Shown here one piece after another: positions 1-6,069 of a stretch of 6,069 bases of DNA (the first letter of the stretch is position 1; each line of letters starts with the position of its first letter). This DNA is from Fidelibacterota bacterium TMED108 (GTDB taxonomy: Bacteria; Fidelibacterota; Marinisomatia; Marinisomatales; TCS55). Location: the NCBI GenBank assembly GCA_002172545.1, contig NHFJ01000007.1, positions 59,637-65,705 of the forward strand, written 5' to 3'. The translations under genes were made by a program, and so were the position numbers. The notes under the pieces were generated by a model. The model ran no database searches and was not told the DNA's origin. It saw only the letters and a program-made list of their open reading frames with translations.

Positions 1-288
1 CAAAATTGGATCGAGCGAAACTGGAAGCAACCAACAGCAGAGATTAGAGAAAAAGGGAAATCTTTTTTTTGGGGAGAGGTAAAAGACCCTAATGGCCAGG
101 TTGTAACCGCGCGATTTTCTACTGGAGACGGTTACGATGTAACAGCCGTAGGCGTTGTTGTTGTTGCGGAATATCTTTTGCAGGATCTCAGTCAAAAAGG
201 GTACTATACGCCAAGTATTTTGATGGGCAAAGAATTAGTAAAAAAAATACCGAGATATTCGGGAATAGAAATTATAAAAAATGAATAA
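1..288 (+). CDS. Saccharopine dehydrogenase-like oxidoreductase, C-terminal end (5' truncated by window)
   Basis: The reading frame is open from the first base of the window and ends with TAA at 286-288, giving 95 visible residues. The start lies upstream. The visible tail has a W-G-E-V-x-D-x-x-G segment (about residues 24-33), then S-T-G-D-G-Y-x-V-T-A followed by a hydrophobic helix with four consecutive Val, and then a G-Y-Y-T-P-S-I-L-M-G segment. This order (strand, G-x-x-G-Y-x-x-T-A, helix, T-P-x-x-x-x-G) is what I know from the C-termini of saccharopine dehydrogenase-like and trans-acting enoyl reductase-like proteins. Those have an N-terminal Rossmann NAD(P)-binding domain, which is outside this window. 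The substrate cannot be inferred, and lysine metabolism should not be assumed because most members of this family are not true saccharopine dehydrogenases. Its last 8 bases overlap the start of trhO, so the two are probably co-transcribed. The assignment rests on the C-terminal pattern only. Confidence 0.65.
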   Translation, partial: QNWIERNWKQPTAEIREKGKSFFWGEVKDPNGQVVTARFSTGDGYDVTAVGVVVVAEYLLQDLSQKGYYTPSILMGKELVKKIPRYSGIEIIKNE

Positions 289-1324
289 AGACATACTTTA
301 TAATAAAAAAGATAGAAAAATCTTAAAGAAAGAATTAGCAGCAGAGTCTTTTAATAGAATTACGTGTTCATTTTATCGTTACGTCGCTATTGAAAATCCT
401 TCACTGTCAAGAGATACGCTTTATAAGGAATGGAATCAATTACAAATATTTGGACGCGTATATATTTCTCATGAAGGGATAAATGCTCAGGTAAGCTGTC
501 CGGAGCATAAGTGGAATTCTTTTATTAAAAGTATTAATTCCTACGATGCTTTTAAAGGTATCCCTGTTAAACGTGCAGTAAGAGATGGCAGATCATTTTA
601 TAAGCTTGTTATAAAAGTAAAAAAGGAAATCGTTGCTTATAAGATTAGCGATGAAGATTATGACATGGGAAGTGTTGGTAGCCATCTGAATGCACAAGAA
701 TTTAATGATAGACTTGAAAAAGAAAATGCGATTGCCGTTGATATGCGCAATTATTATGAAAGTGAAGTTGGAAAGTTTGAAGAGGCTATTATTCCGGATG
801 TTGATACATCGCGAGAGCTTTTACCCGCGGTTAAAAAAATGCTTAATGGTCGTGAATCTGACCCGATACTTTTGTATTGCACTGGAGGAATAAGATGTGA
901 GAAGGCAAGCTCATATTTAATTAAAAACGGATTTAAGAATGTCAGCCAACTCAACGGTGGTATAATTCAGTATGCGCATGAAGTCCAAGAAAAAGGCATT
1001 CGTTCAAAATTTCGAGGCAAAAATTTTGTTTTTGATGAACGCATGGGTGAGTCAATTACGGATGATGTAATTGGAAAATGCCATCAATGCAATACTCCTG
1101 CAGACAGTCATATAGATTGCGGTAATGATGCCTGCCATATTCTATTTATTCAATGTAAGAAATGCAACACGACTTACGATGGTTGCTGTTCAAAAGAATG
1201 CAAAGAGTTTGCTAGCCTACCAATAGAAGAGCAGCGTGTCCTAAGAAAGGACCCACAAAAAGTGGTATCAAAATCGCGCTATTCTAGTAAAATAAAACCC
1301 AAACTAAGGGAGTTACGAAATTGA
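281..1324 (+). CDS. trhO: tRNA uridine(34) hydroxylase TrhO (YceA/UPF0176, rhodanese-domain protein)
   Basis: TrhO performs oxygen-dependent hydroxylation of uridine 34 in the tRNA anticodon wobble position, giving ho5U, the precursor of mo5U/cmo5U. It acts in the cytoplasm. The 347-residue product matches the family's usual length (about 350 in E. coli) and aligns by eye along its whole length. The N-terminal domain (about 25-118) carries H-E-G-I-N-A-Q at 64-70. The rhodanese domain (about 135-235) has D-M-R-N at 154-157 and the active-site loop C-T-G-G-I-R-C, with Cys200 and Cys206. A G-K-N-F-V-F-D-E-R-M-G-E motif follows. The C-terminal Cys-rich region has Cys at 267, 270, 280, 285, 292, 295, 302, 303 and 307, which looks like a metal-binding fold. 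The ATG lies inside the end of the upstream gene (8-base overlap) and has no strong Shine-Dalgarno sequence, so coupled translation is likely. The cmoA/cmoB partners are not in the window. All key residues are present. Confidence 0.96.
   Translation: MNKDILYNKKDRKILKKELAAESFNRITCSFYRYVAIENPSLSRDTLYKEWNQLQIFGRVYISHEGINAQVSCPEHKWNSFIKSINSYDAFKGIPVKRAVRDGRSFYKLVIKVKKEIVAYKISDEDYDMGSVGSHLNAQEFNDRLEKENAIAVDMRNYYESEVGKFEEAIIPDVDTSRELLPAVKKMLNGRESDPILLYCTGGIRCEKASSYLIKNGFKNVSQLNGGIIQYAHEVQEKGIRSKFRGKNFVFDERMGESITDDVIGKCHQCNTPADSHIDCGNDACHILFIQCKKCNTTYDGCCSKECKEFASLPIEEQRVLRKDPQKVVSKSRYSSKIKPKLRELRN
1306..1312 (+). promoter_or_regulatory. Ribosome binding site for the TTG start at 1321
   Basis: AAGGGAG sits 8 bases upstream of TTG at 1321, inside the last codons of trhO. 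It decides the start of the M28 peptidase. The next in-frame ATG (Met30 of the TTG-started protein) has no comparable site, and using it would remove the lipoprotein signal. Confidence 0.8.
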
Positions 1325-3597
1325 AGAAATTTTATTTTTTTGTTTTCACTGTTTTTTTTAGTTGTGCTGAACAGCCAAATCTTGAATCAGAAACACCTCG
1401 CATTAAAATGCTTTCTACATTTGAGGTAGCTCTTGATATTAAAACGCAAGAACAGCTTGAATCGGAATTTGATAGTGGATTAGATCCTAAAAACTTAGAT
1501 ATTTGGATGAAGCACATGTCGTCAAAACCGCATCACGTGGGTTCGCCATGGAGTAAACAAAACGCAGAATACGCGGCAAATAAATTTAGAGAATGGGGGT
1601 TTGATTCTGAGATCGAGACCTTTGACGTATTGGTGCCTTTTCCTAAAGTTAGAAAGCTTTCAATGGTCGCACCTGAAAGGATTGAGCTTAAATTGTTTGA
1701 ACCTGCCGTTGAAGGTGATCTTTCATCTGCGATGACAGAAAATGTTTTGCCAGGGTACAACGCATTTTCAGCTGATGGGAATGTAACCGGAGAATTGGTT
1801 TTTGTTAATTATGGAATACCTGAAGATTATGAAGAATTAAAACGTTTAGGTGTTGATGTAAAAGGGAAAATCGTTATTGCTAAATACGGTCGATCTTTTA
1901 GGGGAATCAAACCAAAAGTAGCTTATGAGAACGGCGCTATAGGATGCATCATGTATTCTGACCCAAAAGACGATGGCTATGTTGTTGGTGACGTTTATCC
2001 TGAGGGTCCTTATCGAAATGAATATGGTATTCAAAGAGGATCCGTTTTAGATATGCCAACCCAACCTGGCGATGCGCTAACACCTGGCTATGCTGCAACG
2101 AAAGATGCCAAACGACTTTCAAAAGAAGAAGCACCAACTATTATGAAGATTCCTGTCATGCCAATATCTTATGGAGATGCATTACCGCTATTAAAAGCGC
2201 TAAAAGGCCCAGTCGTGCCTGATAGCTGGAAGGGTGGACTTCCAATCACCTATCATATCGGTCCGGGCCCAGCAAAAGTTAACCTTCATCTAGAATTTGA
2301 CTGGAGTCTTCGCACTGCATATAATCCTGTAGGTAGAATGATTGGATCAGTGTACCCCGATGAATGGATCATGCGTGGCAACCATCACGATGGTTGGGCG
2401 CATGGAGCATCCGATCCAATTAGCGGCATGGTCTCTTTAATGGCAGAGGCTAAAGCAATCGGCGAGTTAACTAAGACAGGCTGGAGACCAAAAAGAACAT
2501 TGATTTATGCTGGTTGGGACGCTGAGGAGCCTGGACTTTTGGGCTCAACAGAATGGGTGGAGTATTATCGAAATGCTATAAAAGAGAATATGATAGCTTA
2601 TATAAATACAGATGGTACTGGTGTAGGGTACTTAAGTATGGGCGGGTCCCATTCTTTAGAAAAGTTTGTTAATGAAATAATTAGACAGGTAAAGGATCCT
2701 ATTCATGACGTTTCTCTAGATAATAGGCTCCGTTCACGAATGAGATTACGTGAATATAATTCTGGAAATTATAACAGTGAGAAAGAATCGGATCGTAATG
2801 ATTTAAGACTGTATCCAATGGGAGCTGGATCAGACTATACAGCGTTTCTTCATCATGCTGGGGTACCATCATTAAATATGGCATTTGGTGGTGAGAGCGG
2901 TGGAGGATCATATCATTCTCTATATGATACCTACGAACATTATAAGAGATTTAGTGATGGAAAATTTGATTACGGCACAACCCTTGCAAAAGTAAACGGA
3001 CGATTAGTGTTGCGCTTGTCTGAAGCTGATATCCTACCTTTTCGTTTTGTAAATATGGTTGATAATATTGGAAGTTTCATTTCTGACAATAAAAAACTTT
3101 TTAGAGATGTTCAGAATGATACTCAATTACGAAATAGTTTACTTGATAATAACGACTTTACTATTTCACAAAATCTAAAAAAAACATATTTGGCGCCTGA
3201 AAGACTTAACAAGGTTCCAGACTTTAATTTCAAACCCCTCGATGATGCATTTAGCAGATTAACTTCTAGTGCATGGAGGTATGAAGAGGCTTTATTGAAA
3301 TATAAGAAAGGTTCACTTTCCGCTGAAAAAAAATCAGAGATCAATGCTTTTTTAAGAAAGGTAGATCAAGCTTTTATCAGTGAAAAGGGTTTACCTCGCA
3401 GAAAATGGTTCAGAAATATGCTTTATGCTCCTGGTTACTATACTGGATACGGTGTAAAAACGCTTCCTGGTATTCGAGAAGGGCTAGAGGAAAGAAACTG
3501 GAATGAAGTAAATCTATATATCAACGAAGTTGCTAGAGCTTTAGATCGCGCTAGTAATAATATTAATTCTGTAATTAGGATTTTAAATGAAAATTAA
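1321..3597 (+). CDS. M28B zinc metallopeptidase, PSMA/transferrin-receptor-like, predicted lipoprotein
   Basis: This is a predicted envelope-anchored di-zinc carboxypeptidase/aminopeptidase that releases residues from short peptides. The 758-residue product has the length and domain order of human glutamate carboxypeptidase II (GCPII, 750 aa). A short signal ends in F-F-S-C (Cys15, slightly atypical lipobox, Ala at +2). A PA domain (about 157-300) interrupts the peptidase domain, and a transferrin-receptor-like dimerisation helical domain covers about 620-755. All five zinc ligands are visible: His355, Asp365, Glu403, Asp431 and His532. Glu402 in W-D-A-E-E is the general base. Spacing follows GCPII at a constant offset of 21-22 residues. 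The structural calcium ligands also appear conserved (Thr254, Tyr257, Glu411, Glu414). The GCPII residues that read acidic substrates are mostly replaced, so specificity for N-acetyl-Asp-Glu is not expected. The TTG start is supported by a good ribosome binding site and overlaps the trhO stop by 4 bases. The last 11 bases overlap the next gene. The family call is firm; the substrate is unknown. Confidence 0.93.
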   Translation: MKKFYFFVFTVFFSCAEQPNLESETPRIKMLSTFEVALDIKTQEQLESEFDSGLDPKNLDIWMKHMSSKPHHVGSPWSKQNAEYAANKFREWGFDSEIETFDVLVPFPKVRKLSMVAPERIELKLFEPAVEGDLSSAMTENVLPGYNAFSADGNVTGELVFVNYGIPEDYEELKRLGVDVKGKIVIAKYGRSFRGIKPKVAYENGAIGCIMYSDPKDDGYVVGDVYPEGPYRNEYGIQRGSVLDMPTQPGDALTPGYAATKDAKRLSKEEAPTIMKIPVMPISYGDALPLLKALKGPVVPDSWKGGLPITYHIGPGPAKVNLHLEFDWSLRTAYNPVGRMIGSVYPDEWIMRGNHHDGWAHGASDPISGMVSLMAEAKAIGELTKTGWRPKRTLIYAGWDAEEPGLLGSTEWVEYYRNAIKENMIAYINTDGTGVGYLSMGGSHSLEKFVNEIIRQVKDPIHDVSLDNRLRSRMRLREYNSGNYNSEKESDRNDLRLYPMGAGSDYTAFLHHAGVPSLNMAFGGESGGGSYHSLYDTYEHYKRFSDGKFDYGTTLAKVNGRLVLRLSEADILPFRFVNMVDNIGSFISDNKKLFRDVQNDTQLRNSLLDNNDFTISQNLKKTYLAPERLNKVPDFNFKPLDDAFSRLTSSAWRYEEALLKYKKGSLSAEKKSEINAFLRKVDQAFISEKGLPRRKWFRNMLYAPGYYTGYGVKTLPGIREGLEERNWNEVNLYINEVARALDRASNNINSVIRILNEN
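3577..3580 (+). promoter_or_regulatory. Ribosome binding site for oligopeptidase B
   Basis: AGGA lies 6 bases upstream of the ATG at 3587, inside the end of the M28 peptidase gene. It supports this start, which includes the lipoprotein signal, over a later start at the conserved H-G-D-T-R-I-D-N-Y-Y-W motif. Confidence 0.65.
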
Positions 3598-5716
3598 ACT
3601 ATGTATTTTTTTACTACTTTTATTTGGATGTATGTCAAAAATTAAATCACCACCAATTGCAACCATCAAACCGCATGAGCTTACTATGCATGGGGATACC
3701 CGGATAGATAATTATTATTGGATGCGATTAACAGACGAACAGAAAAAAGCTGAAAAATATGACGACCAGGCCCAAAAGGTTGTTGATTATATATCTGAGG
3801 AAAATAAATATACCCAGTCAAACCTTTCTCATACTACAAAACTCCAAGAAACACTCTACAGTGAAATAGTTTCTCGGATTAAAAAAGATGATAAATCGGT
3901 ACCCTATTATAAGAACGGTTATTACTACTACAGCCGCTATGAAAAAAATAAAGAATATCGTATTCATTGTAGAAAAGAAGGATCGCTAGAAGCAGACGAA
4001 GAAATAATTCTTGATGAAAATAAGCTTGCTGAAGGACACGATTATTTTGCTGTTGGAGGAAGAGTTGTAAGTCCAGATAACAATTGGCTTGCGTTTGGTG
4101 TAGACACAGTAAGTAGAAGGATATATGATATATATTTTAAAAATCTGAAAACAGGCAAGGTTATTTCTCAAACAATTTCAAACAGCACAGGAAGTGTAGC
4201 TTGGGCTAATGATAATAAAACTGTTTTTTATACCAGCAAAAACCAAACCACATTGCTTGGAGAAAAGATTTGGAGACATAAGGTTGGCGAAAAATCAGAT
4301 GATAAGTTAATGTACCATGAAAAAGATGATACATTTTATAATGGAGTTTATAAGTCCAAGTCAGGAAAATTTATTATTATCTACCATTCAAGCACCCTTA
4401 TAAGCGATTATCAAATTCTTAACGCTGACAATCCAGATGGTACATTTAAAAGATTTACTCCGCGAGATTTTAACCACGAGTACAGCATAGATCATTTTGA
4501 TGACAAATTTTATATTATCACAAATTGGAAAGCTGAAAATAATCGCCTAATGGAGACATCGGATCAAAAAACTTCAATTTCAAATTGGAAAGAGGTAATC
4601 TCTCATCGAAAAGATGTTCATCTTCTAAGCATGGAAATTTTTACAAATCATTTAGTTATTAGTGAAAGAAAAAACGGGTTAAGAGAACTAAGAATAATTA
4701 ACCAAGGAAGCGGCGAAGATAGTTATATTGATTTTGGTGAAGATACCTATACGTCTTGGATATCAGTGAATGAAGAGTTTAATACCAATCTTTTACGATA
4801 TACTTTCTCTTCTCTTACAACACCATTTTCTACATACGACTACAATATGGACACAAAGAAGCTTGATTTAAAAAAGCGCGATGAAGTTGTTGGTGGTTAT
4901 GATTCAAATAAATACGCATCAGAACGCATGTATGCCACGGCAAGAGATGGTAAAACTATTCCTATATCTTTAGTTTACAGAAAAGATAAAAAACTAAATC
5001 AACCTCAAAATCTTCTTCTATATGCCTATGGCGCTTATGGCTCAACAATTGATCCATACTTTAGTTCGGTAAGACTAAGTCTTCTTGATAGGGGGTTCAT
5101 CTATGCAATTGCTCACGTACGTGGTGGACAAATTTATGGTAGACAATCCTATGATGATGGTAAGGTTCTTAATAAGAAGAATACTTTTTTTGATTTTATA
5201 GACGCAGGAAAGCATTTGATTCAAGAAAAATATACTATTTCTGAAAAGCTTTATGCTCAAGGGGGAAGCGCAGGAGGGCTTTTAATAGGAGCTGTTGTTA
5301 ATTATGAGCCATTAATGTGGAAAGGCGCAATTGCTGCAGTTCCTTTTGTAGATGCTGTCACAACAATGGCGGATCCCACCATACCTTTAACTAGCGGAGA
5401 GTGGGATGAATGGGGAGATCCTCGAGAAAAAAAATATTACGATTACATGCTTTCGTATTCTCCCTATGATCAAATAACTGATACTGAATATCCAAATATG
5501 TTAGTCACTTCTGGTTTTTTTGATTCCCAAGTACAATATTGGGAACCTCTTAAGTATGTAGCAAAGCTTAGAGACTCATGGCAAGGTTATAATAAGCTAT
5601 ATTTGCATATGAACATGGAAGCTGGACATAGCGGAAAATCGGGAAGATTTCGAAGATATAAAGAGTATGCTCTTGAGTATGCATTTTTGCTCGATTTAGG
5701 TGGAATAAAAAAATAG
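3587..5716 (+). CDS. ptrB: Oligopeptidase B (S9A serine peptidase), predicted lipoprotein
   Basis: Oligopeptidase B cleaves short peptides after Arg or Lys; its propeller excludes folded proteins. The 709-residue product aligns along its length with E. coli PtrB (686 aa). H-G-D-T-R-I-D-N-Y-Y-W begins at residue 35, a seven-bladed propeller spans about 75-420, and an alpha/beta-hydrolase domain spans about 425-705. The catalytic triad is Ser561 (G-G-S-A-G-G), Asp646 (F-D-S-Q-V-Q-Y-W-E-P) and His681 (A-G-H-S-G-K-S-G-R-F), each exactly 29 residues beyond the E. coli positions 532, 617 and 652. The S1 acidic pair is kept as Glu605 and Asp607 (Glu576/Glu578 in E. coli). Of the second acidic pair, Asp489 is kept but the other position is Tyr491. 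The R-G-G-x-E-x-G signature reads R-G-G-Q-I-Y-G. Unlike cytosolic E. coli PtrB, the protein begins with a hydrophobic segment ending L-F-G-C (Cys15), which predicts lipidation and a periplasmic location. It overlaps the upstream peptidase gene by 11 bases. Shifted specificity is possible. Confidence 0.93.
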   Translation: MKIKLCIFLLLLFGCMSKIKSPPIATIKPHELTMHGDTRIDNYYWMRLTDEQKKAEKYDDQAQKVVDYISEENKYTQSNLSHTTKLQETLYSEIVSRIKKDDKSVPYYKNGYYYYSRYEKNKEYRIHCRKEGSLEADEEIILDENKLAEGHDYFAVGGRVVSPDNNWLAFGVDTVSRRIYDIYFKNLKTGKVISQTISNSTGSVAWANDNKTVFYTSKNQTTLLGEKIWRHKVGEKSDDKLMYHEKDDTFYNGVYKSKSGKFIIIYHSSTLISDYQILNADNPDGTFKRFTPRDFNHEYSIDHFDDKFYIITNWKAENNRLMETSDQKTSISNWKEVISHRKDVHLLSMEIFTNHLVISERKNGLRELRIINQGSGEDSYIDFGEDTYTSWISVNEEFNTNLLRYTFSSLTTPFSTYDYNMDTKKLDLKKRDEVVGGYDSNKYASERMYATARDGKTIPISLVYRKDKKLNQPQNLLLYAYGAYGSTIDPYFSSVRLSLLDRGFIYAIAHVRGGQIYGRQSYDDGKVLNKKNTFFDFIDAGKHLIQEKYTISEKLYAQGGSAGGLLIGAVVNYEPLMWKGAIAAVPFVDAVTTMADPTIPLTSGEWDEWGDPREKKYYDYMLSYSPYDQITDTEYPNMLVTSGFFDSQVQYWEPLKYVAKLRDSWQGYNKLYLHMNMEAGHSGKSGRFRRYKEYALEYAFLLDLGGIKK

Positions 5717-5761
5717 CCATTTACTTTGTAAATTAACTTTTAAGCAGTAAGTTTGATTGAA

Positions 5762-6069
5762 ATGAGAAAAATTTTAATAATCAGCACAATTTTTACCCTA
5801 AGTCTTTTTCTTCAAGGATGCTACACCCAATTAGCAATGTTCTACCCTGATGCTGAAATAGAGTCTGTTGAAGAAGAGCAATTTTACGATACATATAATC
5901 GCGCGATACCCAGCCTTGAAGGCGAAGCATACGCTCAACATGGTAGACCAACTATGCCATTATCGTATTCAGCAATGCAGCGTAGATTCTACTCATCTTA
6001 CTCAGGCTTTAGCGGGTATAATGATCCATTATATTTTAACAACCCTTTTTACAGTGGATTGAATGGTTA
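5762..6069 (+). CDS. Unrecognised small lipoprotein, N-terminal part (3' end cut by or near window end)
   Basis: An ATG at 5762 opens a frame of 102 complete codons to 6067. The last two bases, TA, could begin Tyr or a stop codon, so the protein may end here or continue. The N-terminus is a clear lipoprotein signal: Met-Arg-Lys, a hydrophobic core, and L-Q-G-C with Cys20, followed by Y-T-Q-L-A. Residues 30-43 are acidic (Asp30, Glu32, Glu34, Glu37-39, Asp43). Residues 76-97 are aromatic-rich (9 Phe/Tyr of 22) together with Ser, Gly and Asn, and suggest a low-complexity or flexible surface segment. I recognise no domain or catalytic motif. The ribosome binding site is weak (TAAG about 10 bases upstream). 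It lies 45 bases after oligopeptidase B in the same direction, so it may be read from the same transcript, but it lacks the overlap that links the other genes. Function unknown; an envelope structural role is only a guess. Confidence 0.75.
   Translation, partial: MRKILIISTIFTLSLFLQGCYTQLAMFYPDAEIESVEEEQFYDTYNRAIPSLEGEAYAQHGRPTMPLSYSAMQRRFYSSYSGFSGYNDPLYFNNPFYSGLNG

Noticed and set aside
154..165. Four GTT triplets in a row
   Set aside because: They encode Val-Val-Val-Val in a hydrophobic helix of the first gene. This is a short codon repeat with no sign of a functional repeat array.
754..954. Minus-strand open frame opposite trhO, and similar minus-strand frames opposite the two peptidase genes
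   Set aside because: All lie opposite strongly conserved coding sequence, are about 60-75 codons long, and lack recognisable motifs or supporting ribosome binding sites.
281..1324. Plain thiosulfate sulfurtransferase (rhodanese) function for the second gene
   Set aside because: The N-terminal H-E-G-I-N-A-Q domain and C-terminal Cys-rich region identify the TrhO family, whose established role is tRNA U34 hydroxylation.
5719..5733. Perfect 6-bp inverted repeat ATTTAC-TTT-GTAAAT after oligopeptidase B
   Set aside because: The stem is AT-rich with a 3-base loop and no proper T-tract follows, so it is too weak to call a terminator. Such short repeats are expected by chance in AT-rich DNA.
5687..5761. 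Possible promoter ahead of the last lipoprotein gene
   Set aside because: TTTACT and TTGCTC resemble -35 boxes, but no acceptable -10 box lies at 16-18 bases from either.
5868..6062. A 64-codon + strand open frame near the window end
   Set aside because: It lies out of frame inside the lipoprotein gene starting at 5762, has no ribosome binding site or signal, and its composition is not protein-like. The 5762 frame has a clear lipobox.

Overview
The window is an AT-rich, gene-dense stretch from a Gram-negative bacterium. All genes lie on the + strand. Three of the five proteins carry lipoprotein-type N-termini (lipobox plus Cys), which implies a periplasm and outer membrane. AGGA- or AAGGGAG-type Shine-Dalgarno sequences precede two of the starts. 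The organism cannot be fixed from sequence alone. An AT-rich marine lineage such as Marinimicrobia (SAR406) or a SAR86-like gammaproteobacterium would fit the gene types and composition, but this is a low-confidence impression.

Layout: (1) 1-288 is the 3' end of a saccharopine-dehydrogenase-like oxidoreductase. (2) 281-1324 is trhO, a full-length tRNA U34 hydroxylase of the YceA/UPF0176 family. (3) 1321-3597 is a predicted lipoprotein of the M28B peptidase family, with the glutamate carboxypeptidase II (PSMA)/transferrin-receptor architecture. (4) 3587-5716 is oligopeptidase B (S9A), also with a lipoprotein signal. (5) 5762 to the window end is the start of an unrecognised small lipoprotein with an acidic segment followed by an aromatic-rich segment. 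The first four genes are joined by overlaps of 8, 4 and 11 bases, so they are probably one transcript with translational coupling. A 45-base gap separates gene 5. I see no convincing promoter or terminator in it.

Functionally, genes 3 and 4 look like a pair of envelope-anchored peptidases. One is an oligopeptide-cutting serine endopeptidase and the other a zinc exopeptidase, and together they could degrade peptides in the periplasm for uptake (inference). The link to trhO and the saccharopine-like gene is probably transcriptional convenience rather than a shared pathway. I found no mobile element, CRISPR array, RNA gene or clear novel system. The points most worth a second look are the lipidated oligopeptidase B with altered specificity and signature residues, and the PSMA-like enzyme that keeps all metal sites but lacks the acidic-substrate recognition residues.
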